From positions 8,617,070 through 8,681,069 of the forward strand of contig NC_064038.1 in NCBI RefSeq assembly GCF_932526225.1: a stretch of DNA of 64,000 nucleotides, written 5' to 3'. Within the stretch, counting starts at the first letter, position 1; each line of letters starts with the position of its first letter. Below are positions 26,401 through 37,800 of the stretch, in pieces. The translations under genes were made by a program, and so were the position numbers. The notes under the pieces are model-generated. The model searched no databases, had not been told where the DNA came from, and worked only from the letters and a program-made list of their open reading frames with translations. The stretch comes from Nematostella vectensis. Taxonomy: Eukaryota > Cnidaria > Anthozoa > Actiniaria > Edwardsiidae.

Positions 26401-28755
26401 TACTAAAAGAATTACGGCGCCACCATCAGACCGTGAAGAGCGATCTTCCGATAAATCACAAACGGGAATTTTTCTTATCCTGCCCGTCTCTTTTGGACCA
26501 TCCGAGTATATGACACGTGATACGAAAAATCTTTTGCACTATCACGTGACTGCAATTATGAATACTAAGTAAAACATGTTTTTAAACGTATCATATAAAT
26601 CAGTTTAGTTAGCTGTAATTATTCAGATGTAATTCGAAAGCCTCGAAAGCCCTTAGAGTGAATCCACTTGTCTTGCTTAAAGGTGGTGATTGGTGTTCCC
26701 TCACGGAAAACAGGATCCACAGATTACTGGCCGCCATTTTGGAATTGGGGGTACGCGCGATCCCGCGGGTGAGCGGCACTGCAAATGCATTGCAGAGGGA
26801 AGGATGTCTTCACCTTGAGCGAACCGTTGTAACCTGTTTTTAAGGCGCCCATCCATATCTCCGTCAGCTTTTTCTGGCAACACGAATGCGCCACAAACTC
26901 CTCGTGTCGTGAAGCAACAGCTAGCGAGAGGCTCGTCCGGCCACCCCAGTACACAGGGTGATAAATGAGGAGCCTTTGCGCCAGGACGTCATTCGCTTTG
27001 TAGCATTCATCGAGTAGTCCAAGAGCGATGTCGTAAAATTCCCTGGAATCAAGCATGTCACGCTAATTACTCCTATTACGTCATGTCATAACATGTCAAT
27101 CAATCAATCGATCATGATTATTTGATCAAATAATGGTATAGTATGATGATAATAATGCAAAAAGGTGATGATGAGGAGTCTACTAAAAAGCACATGCCTA
27201 TCAATGCCTATGAGGTGTAGAACCCTTCGCGTCTTTACAAAAAAAATAATATTCTTGATTTACTTTATCTAAGGAATACTTTTTATTAAATTTACATGTG
27301 GCTGATTTGATGAAATAAAGTAGAATCATATCTATAAACCAATAGCTGCTTTTCGAAAAAAGAATATTGTTCTTCACAATCTCTTTTAACATATTAATGC
27401 ATCTGCATTGCATTGCTTGTGAAGTGAGGTTGCTCCAGATTTCTGGACTCCTGTACATGCATGGAAATGGACCTTTATTGGGATGTATGACAAAGAACAT
27501 AACATATTGAGTCTTTTTATTCTTAGTACTATATTTTTCAATAGAAATGTACAGCATCACACTTCAGTCTGATTTGTTTCTATGTTCAAAAGACATAATC
27601 GTATTGGTCAGCAAGTCGGAGAGGTGGGTCGACAAAACTTCCCCTTCCCTTCCTTTTTCCATCCCACCTCTTAACTGGATTGCTATGTCTTCTCCTAAGG
27701 TCAGCCATTAATCAATCCCCTTCCCCCCCCCCCCCCCTTAGATTACTGCGTGAGCTCCTGACTTAGGTCGGCCATTTTTCCCCCTCCCGCCCCTCCCCTC
27801 CCTAACTCACTTGGATTGCTGTGTCAGCACATGAATAAGGTCGACAATTATTTCGTCCCTCCCCTCCCCAACTCACTTGGATTGTTGTGTCAGCTCCTGA
27901 CTAAGATCAACCATTAATTCATCCCTCCCCTCCCCTCCCTAACTCACTTGGATTGTTGTGTCAGCTCCTGACTAAAGTCGGCAATTATTTCGTCCCTCCC
28001 CTCCCCTCCCCAACTCACTTGGATTGTTGTGTCAGCTCCTGACTAAGATCAGCCATTAATTTATCCCTCCCCTCCCCTCCCCTCCCTAACTCACTTGGAT
28101 TGTTGTGTCAGCTCCTGACTAAGATCAGCCATTAATTCATCCCTCCCCTCCCCTCCCCTCCCTAACTCACTTGGATTGTTGTGTCAGCTCCTGACTAAGA
28201 TCAGCCATTAATTCATCCCTCCCCTCCCCTCCCTAACTCACTTGGATTGTTGTGTCAGCTCATGACTAAGATCAGCCATTAATTCATCCCTCGATGCCAG
28301 ACAGGCGATCTGTCTGTACAGGTATCCCGCGACCAGCGCCTTGACTAAGGTCTCTTCGCCTCGTTCCCACATGTACAAGGCCATCTTATGCCTGTTACAC
28401 AGGACTGCCCAGATGAGCAGCTCGTTGTACGGGCACTTGAACCGCGTAGATACTTTGCTCTGGTCGCCTAAAGAAACGCGTCCGTGTAGAATCCCAAGGC
28501 TCTAAGTAGAAGGAAAAATAAAAGAGTAAGCAAGTCATTGACTTAAGTTATGAGTGACAATGCTTAACAGTCTTTTTAAAAATAAGGTTTTCCTACTCAA
28601 TGCTTTAGGAATAAAATTTAGCTGATTTTATTGTAGGTTGGGTTGCAAATTGTAAAACGCCGCAAAATGTAACAAATTTCACCATAAAATATAATGCCTT
28701 GCTTTACGAGAGCGAAACGTGAGAAAGTGGCGGTGGTAATGGTGTCTTTGTGTCG

Positions 28756-28835
<80 letters not shown>

Positions 28836-31800
28836 AAGAAGAAGAAGAAGAAGAAGAAGAAGAAGAAGAAGAAGAAGAAGAAGAAGAAGAAGAAGAAGAA
28901 AAAGAAGAAGAAGAAGAAGAAGAAGAAGAAGAAGAAGAAGAAGAAGAAGGAGAAGAAGAAGAAGAAGAAGAAGAAGAAGAAGAAAATATAGGCAAAAATT
29001 GTCGTTTTTACAAAACGCGGTCACTTCTATATAAGGAAACTAATATATTCCTTATTTGGAAAAACTGAATTATTTTTGTCATTTTTAATGCTGCCGTATC
29101 GCAGGGCCTTCGTAAACTTCATGACTTGTAATCAGAAGAGAAAAACAGTGATTGTGACAATCTTTAGTCAATGGAGAAAGTATCGGATAAGAAACTAAGA
29201 TTCCTCGGTACCAAACCCCCGAAACGACAACGTTTTCTTCATATAAATAATAATGTTATGTTTCTAGGGGTGATACCGTTTCTAAGGCGCTTTGACACTC
29301 CATTCTCTGGAAGGTTACGCCCAGTAGACGATTGGTCACGTGGCATAGATCAGAAAGTTTGAATCCAGGACATCCCTGTCAAAAATAAAATGTATATATT
29401 ATATTATATTATGTTATGTTATGTTATGTTATGTTATGTTATGTTATGTTATGTTATGTTATGTTATGTTATGTTATGTTATGTTATGTTATGTTATGTT
29501 ATGGTATGGTATGGTATGGTATGGTATGGTATGGTATGGTATGGTATGGTATGGTATGGTATGGTATGGTATGGTATGGTATGGTATGGTATGGTATGGT
29601 ATGGTATGGTATGGTATGGTATGGTATGGTATGGTATGGTATGGTATGGTATGGTATGGTATGGTATGGTATGGTATGGTATGGTATGGTATGGTATGGT
29701 ATGGTATGGTATGGTATATTATATTATATTATCAGGGGCTCATAAGTAACATACTTCCGTATGTTACTTCTTACACTATTGTTAGTTAACTAGCAGTATC
29801 AAAAACCTTATGAATGATAATATCGCCTCTCAGCGACAGAATTTCGAGATCGATACAAATGATCACTTATTTTTTGCAAGAGCAAGAAAAAATGTCCTCG
29901 TAACAACGTTTGAGTCCACTTATGGAGAAATAAATAGTCCAAGGCTAGTAACAGAATGTTTCTTTCTCTGCGACAAAAAGGATTCAGAAATAAGAAGGCA
30001 TGTGACGACGTAGGAAGACTTTGAAAAGCAAGCGTCGTTTTCCCCCTTCTCGGCCGCCATTTTGGATTCCTTGAGACAAAGTCAATTTTTCCGCCCTACC
30101 ATCTGATTGGCTAATCCGGTCGTCTAAAAATAGCCTGATCATAGGAAACGCCGTGACACCTATATAGTACTAGAATGTGGGGAAGTTGATTGCCCCTACT
30201 TATGAGCCCCTAATATGATATTATAAGTATTAACCGGACAACAGACCAAGTGCAGCTGAGATCTTTCCTCTTCGGTGAAAAAAGGTGTTTTAGAAAATAT
30301 TTAAACTTAAATCTGTTTGTGCAGAAAAATATGGCATATGACTCAAAACACACATGATGCATCAGCCGCTGCCTCTTTCGCAGACGTCTCTTGTCTGTTT
30401 CCAGGTTTTATACAAATTTGTAACATTTGGGCTTCCTGTGGCTCTCCTCGCACACAGGGGTCCCAAGCTTCTGTTTGAAGATACGAGATGCTAAGGGGGG
30501 GAAGGGGGGGATGATATATCTCAGTTGATTGTTTTACAAACCTTAGACTCGTTGAGAAGAAACCGTAGCGTGTTACTCGTGAAGGCATTCTGAAAAAGTA
30601 CAGGCAGGTGAAGGATAGAATAGCTATCACGAAATGATCTATAAGTATTTGATCCCTAGATCATTTCAGAAACATCAAGGAAGGGACCTATACTTTTCAC
30701 TAGTAAATAAAAGAACAGAGCCCATACTTTGTAAGGGTGAGAGCGGTACTGGGTACGTGCAAAAGCGTATATGGGCATGTGCGTGTCCGTGCAGATACGT
30801 GTGTGTACGTGCGTAGTGCAAATGCGTACATCTTTGCGTGTAAATGCCGTGTGTGTGCTTGTTCATTTGTGTAGATGCGTTTGTGTATGTGTCATTGTGA
30901 TAGTGCATGAAGATACGTGAGCTTGCGTGATTTGCTTTGCTCCCTCTTACCTTTCTGTAAAGCTCTTCAAGTCGCTTGACAGTCAGGAAATTAGCCATAC
31001 TGACGCCATTATCAAGGAGCAGGTCGACAAACTCCACACGATCGTGAAGAAGCGCTTCCATCATTGCCGTCTCTAGCATCGGAACCTGAATAACCAGTCA
31101 TCGGAACCTGAATAACCACTCAAAGGAACCTGTATAACCAGTCATCGGAAACAGAATAAACACTCAAAGGAACCTGAATAACCAGTCATCGGAATCTGAA
31201 TAACCACTCATAGGAACCTGAATAAACAGTCATTGGAACCTGAATAACCAGTCATTGGAACCTGAAAAAACAGTCATTGAACCTGAATAACCAGTCATCG
31301 AAACCTGAATAACCAGTATGTTACCACAAAAACTAAGTTGCGTGCACATCTTTTCAATTGCCGTGCACATAGCCCACGTTTCTCCGTAAACATACCCCCA
31401 ATTTCGCCGAGAACATACTTCCCATTTTGCTGTGCACATATCTCCCACTTTGCCGTGAACATACCTCTCATTTTGCCATGCACATAACACCCATTTTGCC
31501 CTGCACATACCTCTCATTTCCCCGTGCACTTATCTCCTCATTCGCCGTTCACATACCTCCCATTTCGCAGTGCACATACCTCCCATTTCGCCGTGCACAT
31601 ACCTCCCATTTCGCAGTGCACATACCTCCCATTTCGCCGTGCACATACCTCCCATTTCTGGTCCTCGGTGAAAATCTCGGTCTTTGCAATATCGGCCCTG
31701 TCCCACACCAGAGCAAGGCTGAGCTGGTCCTCTAGCTGCGAGTGTTGACCTGAGCATGCGTAATCAAAACGTCACGCATATCATTATACATGCAACCCAA

Positions 31801-34800
31801 AACGGTGGAGAAGGTGTGTTTTTGGGGGGAAGGGGTGGGGGGCTGCAGTTCTTGAGTTACAGTTTAGGAGTTGAAATCGCTAACTTTGTAGAAAATCTTA
31901 ACGATACATTTCCGTTTCAGAGCCACTCATATAGTATACTATATGATACAGAATGGATGCCAATACAAACTCACTTTTAAGCAGGGCCCGTAGAATCGCC
32001 TTGTCGACCTCTAGGCCGCCATCATCCACGCAGAAAATTGTAACCTGTTAGAAATATTTGTAATGCCATTAGAGGTGCGAATATCAGGAGGTAAAGATAA
32101 TTCAGTATCCACCACCAAAATAACCAAAAACAGCTAGGGACCCACGTCCGAAAAGTTAAAAAGCGTGGCCACTTGAGATCGGAATACATGGACCAATCAG
32201 AACAATGTGTTAACGTTAATACATAGGTTTTTCAATCGTTTTTTTATGAAAATTAAGCACTTAAAGCGGCATTGTCACCAGTTATCCTACGGTCGATTAC
32301 GTAACAATCTCAGATTATTTTTAACAGAAATATATTTCAAAATATTTTGTAAAACAAATAAAAGTGTGACTGTTGGAAGTTTTTTTGAGGATATGACTGA
32401 TAATAATCATAGAGTTATCGTACACAATTTTTTTTATTTTGGTTTTATTTGCAAAAACTCTGGTAATAAACCCTAACATAAACGCTTTTCAAACGGACTG
32501 AACTTCGCCGTCAATTTTTCGGGTCGAAATTCTAAATATATATCTAACTTTTTTTCTCTTCCACGGATTTTTTATTCTAACTTTCACAGAGGCTGTATAA
32601 CCACATATTGAACTGATTCTGGAAGTGTCAGCAAAAAGCTAACGCTCAATTTTGCGTCAGTCTCAAATAAGTGCAAAACATGTTGTTTACTCTCTATGTG
32701 CTACTACATTATCGCGTGTTAATACAAATACAATTTTTGAATGTGTGCACTCTCCATACATTGAGTCATCTTTGGTAAAAAAATCTAGAGCAATCGTATA
32801 AACATTGACGGTTCTGTTTAAAATTGATAACGCCCTCTGTTTATGATCTGTTGATTAACGCGCGAGCGACACCTTAACCCGGCTTCGCTACAACGTTATT
32901 TTCAATGGATTTTCCTTTATATCGTAAAATAGAGGACCTCTTTACGATACCTCGGATTTTACGATGCATTTTCTTCCCCCCGGGGCACATCGTAAAATCC
33001 AGGTTCCACTGTAAAGCGGTAAAAATGTCGCTTTAAACACACCCATTTGGACACCAATCTTACTAGAGCAAATATAAAGGCATCTGGATATGACTCACAA
33101 ACTCCCTTTTGGCCACACATTTGAGCACGTTCTGATAGATACTGAGACGATCTTCAGGAGAGCATTCTGCGAACGACTTCTCGATCTTGTGCAACAATTG
33201 ACGGTGCTCAACCACATCAGCGACACCAGACATCTCACTAGAAATATAACGATTACTGGTGTTGGGATCCCTGTGGACACCACTCATCACAGAGATGGTA
33301 TCGGGATTCCTGATTGGAGTATTATTTAGATAAAAAAAAAAACGATTATTTTTTAGACATGACATAGAGGAAATGTTCACGTGAAACTATGATAGAGGAA
33401 TAGGGGACGTGAGTGGGTGGCAAACTAGCGCGCGATCAGGCTTTAATCAGCAACAAAAAGCAACTTATTCAGTGCTTAAGAACAAAGCCAGAAGTCTTTT
33501 TTCAGAAAGGTTTTAGTTTCATTTAAATTTTTTTTTGTCGTTCTCTGGTGTGACGGGCGAAGTCATTTCTGATTTTTTGTTTGATTTTTTTGTTTTGAAT
33601 TTGCCATCCATAAAGGTCACGTGATCTCTTAGGGCCCTATTATTTATATACATTGCAGGCTAACCCATTATTCATCCTGGGGTACCAAGGGCAGACGAAA
33701 ACAAGCAGGCGAGAGACTAGAACCAGGAACAGAGGTGTTTTAAACTTCCCTTCTTCATAGCTCCCGCTGGCCGCGACGCCCTGGAGCAGAGTAAGCATTA
33801 CCCGTTCGATGGCGCTATAAAGCGATGAGCGAATGCCAAAATGTCCGCTGCACGTCCGCTTCCCTCTGCTATAACTACAGGAACCGCAGGGCATCTGGAC
33901 ACGGACTCCAGGACTGTGCGGATCGTGTTCGGGCCACCTTCAAGCACAAGTAAAACCACAGGAACTCCGTGGAATTTTTCTGAAAAATAAAGTAAAATAA
34001 AATAAAACGGACATTCTTTTTTCGTCGTACCAATAATGCTGATATCCAGTCCGACTCACCGCAGCTACGCGCCATTTTCTTGCTCGCGATCAAATTTTCA
34101 AGGCTTGCGCGGAAACTTATCTCCCCACCGTACTCCCCATCTGTACCATTGTCTACCAGGATAAAGTGCGAATGGTTGTTGTCTAGACAGGCACCACGTG
34201 ACTGCATGCTGGACGTCATCTGGTACGGTACCACTTCCTGGACACAGGAGCAATTAATTACGTGACAACACATAAGCGTCACATACCAGCTCGCAGAAAG
34301 ATAGAAGAATAAAGAAAATATTTTGTCACTACCACGAAGACCCGCGAATAAAAACCAAGGCAAACAAACTAAACTTAATAGGCCAAAACCTACCTCAAGT
34401 ACCGCCATGCAGCGCGCACTTCGTTTGGTAAAAGATTAAAAAGACTCGCGGCGCATTCTGGTACTTGAGGTAGTTCTCTATTGTATTGCGGACACAAGCT
34501 TATAGCTGGAATGGCTTATTCCGACGCCCAGACACGCTGAAACCACTACACCTTAATGGAGGGGAGAAGGGTAAAGGCGAGAAAGGGGGAGGGGGTGAAA
34601 AGAATGAGGGAAAAGGAAAAGGAGGGAGGAAAGATGGGGAGAAAGAGGAGAAAAAAATAAGAAGGGGAAATAGGAAGAACAAGAAAGATGGGAGGAGGGC
34701 GCAAAGGATTAGAGGGAGAGAGTAACAAGTGTCGGGGAGAGAAAAGAAAAAGGGGGAAAGAAGTGGAGGGGATGGTGGGGAGGGTGAAAAAATAAAACAA

Positions 34801-37800
34801 ATTTACGATCATCGTTTCCATGACTACCTTGGGGTTGACAAGCATCTCCTTATGATCGACAATCCCCCATGATGCAATACCGATAAGATGTACTTGATGT
34901 GCCGTGTTCTTTAGTTGCTCCCCCCTGGACATGACAGTGTGCCCCTTGACAGCTTCACCCACGTGACGCATCACACCTGTGTTGGTCCCTCCTGTGATGA
35001 CCCAAGCACCGGTAGTCTGCGCTGCCTGACGGGAAATCAATAAACTCAAGACATGTATTTGAACTACAATATCTCTACTGCTTTGGCCATAACAACGGAC
35101 ACTCTAACAACGGACACTTTTATATAAAGACGGCTCAACTAAAGTCATCTCTCCAAAAACGCGAGCTTTAGACGACAGTTATAAACAGCTAACTCTCCAA
35201 TAATGAAACGACACTCATAAAAATGATAATGAAAATGTCTAATGAAAAGACAGTTTCACTTTAGGTCAACTCAGGGCTTTACAGGACATTATATTCCAAG
35301 TCTGCCTCGGTAATACTTCGTCCCATGTATGTGTGGTGGTATATGTTTGTTTTCCATACCTTCAAGAGTCCTTCACGCAGAACTCGCTTGATCTTTGGGC
35401 TGAGAATAAAATTCTTCGCACCACCGGTAACAGAGATGAGTAGCTTGGGTAAGTCCAGCGCCCACTCCCCACAAAGCAGGCGCAGTACCAGTTCAGGATC
35501 GGTGTCATGTGCAAGTCGTATGTACTGCAACAGACAAATTATCCAGAACCGCTAGGGACGCTGGTCAATGGTACCATCTTCAGTACCCTGAAAGCGGTGA
35601 CTCTAACTTTTCCAGGAATTGGTTAAAGCCGCATTGTCACCAGTTTACTTTCGGTCGATTACGTAACAATCTCCGATGATTTTTAACGGAGAACGCGAAA
35701 AATATTTCAAAATATTGAAAGCAATGTGTCTATTGGAAGTTTCTTTGAGGTTGTGATTGATAATTTAGAACGGATGGCCTGTTATATATCTCGAATTCTA
35801 ATAGATTCTTTTGTCTTTTAACGGTTGAGGTTTCCGTCGGACCTCTGGAAGTAAACTGGTGACAATGCAGCTTTAAACACGAGGTTCCGATATAAAAGGG
35901 AAAGCTCCTCCCACCCCCGGGCTCGAATTTGCAATCATAATTAGAACACTGCAACGCTAGCAGTCACAAATTATGAGCCTCCTGTAAAATTGCTTATCTC
36001 TGAGCCTCAGTCGGCAGGAATAAAACTATTTTTGCACAGGTAACAAGACAGTTGTGTTAAGAGATTGATAAATTAGTGATTTGCTGTCCAACTACGTTTT
36101 TGGTGCAAAATTTTGCGCTGTCCATAATCTAATGCACCTGCATAAATAATTCACGCGCTGTGATGAAAATGCTTGTATTTTAGAGGGCACACAGCTTGGT
36201 ATAGGATTATTTTACGATAGACAGAAACATTTTTAGATGGACAACTTTAGGAATTATATTTATTTTGGTTTAGAATATGAAATTTTAATTTAGCGCTCAG
36301 AGCAATTGTTCTGACATGTTGTTCTCGAGCCCGGGGGTGGGAGGAGCTTTCCCTTTTATAGCGGAACCTCGTGTTTAATGAAACCCCTGGGTATCACTAC
36401 CCTCCCCCCTCCACTTTTCTGTGGTAACGTATTAAACCTACCTTAGCTCTGCTTGGTTGCCCAGCTCCCTGGAACTCGAGCTCGCCAAACGCGTCTGTTG
36501 GGAGCGTTACGGTGTGTCTGGTAGGCACCCATTTTGTGTCTTGTACTATGGGGGGGAGGAGGGCGTCGATGTTGTGCAGCTCTTTGTCTCGTCCACAGCA
36601 ACATCTGCGATAATACGACGGGTTAAAACATCACACAACACAATATGCGATAATACGACAGGTTACAACATAAAACAAATAAATATAAATAAATAAACAA
36701 ACAAACAAACAAACAAACAAACGAACGAACGAACGAACGAACGAACGAACGAACGAACGAACGAACGAACAAACGAACGGACGAACGAACGGACGAACAA
36801 ACGAACGAACGAACGAACGAATGAATGAATGAATGAATGAATGAATGAATGAATGAATGAATGAATGGAAAAATGATAATGAATGAATCAATAAAATGAA
36901 TGAATGAATGAATGAATGAACGAATAAATAAATAAAAATCCGGTACGGGTGTCGTATCAGTCCTTAGTCCATTCGGTACGGGTGCCATATTACTCCTTAC
37001 ACCAATCGTTAAAGGTACCATATTAGTTATTACTGTACTCACTTTCTGTCGTTGATAGGAGACGCTATAAATCTTCCACATTCTTTCCTTTTGAACGTCT
37101 CAAACACCCAGTTTCTTTTGGAATTTCCTCGCTGCAAAAGTAACGTGTTCACTTTTATTATAATTTATCTCTGATGATGTGTCATTCAGCTTTTTCTATT
37201 CGATTCTGTGCATTTCTTGACTATGGCAATATACATAATCTCGGGTTCTACCAAAATGCTTTTATATCGTATAAAGTGGTTTTCAGAAACCCGTGAAACA
37301 CTTTTTTAGTTTATTTAGTACTACTACTAATAGACTGTAATGTCTTTTTGTTCTTTTTTGTTCTTGTTTGACTATTACACTTTAATAACTACACTTTGTT
37401 GCACGGGATTTTAAAAACCACTCTAAGCAGCTGTTAAACTTTACTTGATTAATGTTTGATTGACACTTGTCAATCGAGATTTTAAGTGCCTTTCGAAATA
37501 AAATGGTCATGTTACCAGGGTTGAAAAGGAAGAAAGCAGAAATTACTTCGAGTCGAATAAAGTCTTGATAGACCGATGGTTTGACAAATCGGTGCTTATC
37601 TATAAATAACTACATACCGGAGCCCGTATATGCATAACTTATCAATGATTCGACTTATCGGTACTCGTGTATACATAGCTTGGCGATTATACTATTAGGG
37701 CGATTATACTTATCGGTGTATGTCTATATAAAACATATGACTATTCGACTTATCGGTGTATGTCTATACATGACTTATGACGATTCGACTCATCGGTGTA

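Noticed and set aside
28618-29034. Open frames of poly-Ser, poly-Leu and poly-Arg up to 125 codons on both strands
   Set aside because: They only translate the AAT/AAG microsatellite; no flanking domain or splice logic.
29390-29789. Three overlapping frames of about 110-120 codons ([20 protein letters not shown])
   Set aside because: All frames of an ATGTT/ATGGT array are open by period; no protein meaning.
36623-37081. 152-codon frame with [10 protein letters not shown] and RSFVRSFV repeats
   Set aside because: Tetranucleotide GAAC/GAAT array; only the far end overlaps real TRPM2 exon 2, in another frame.
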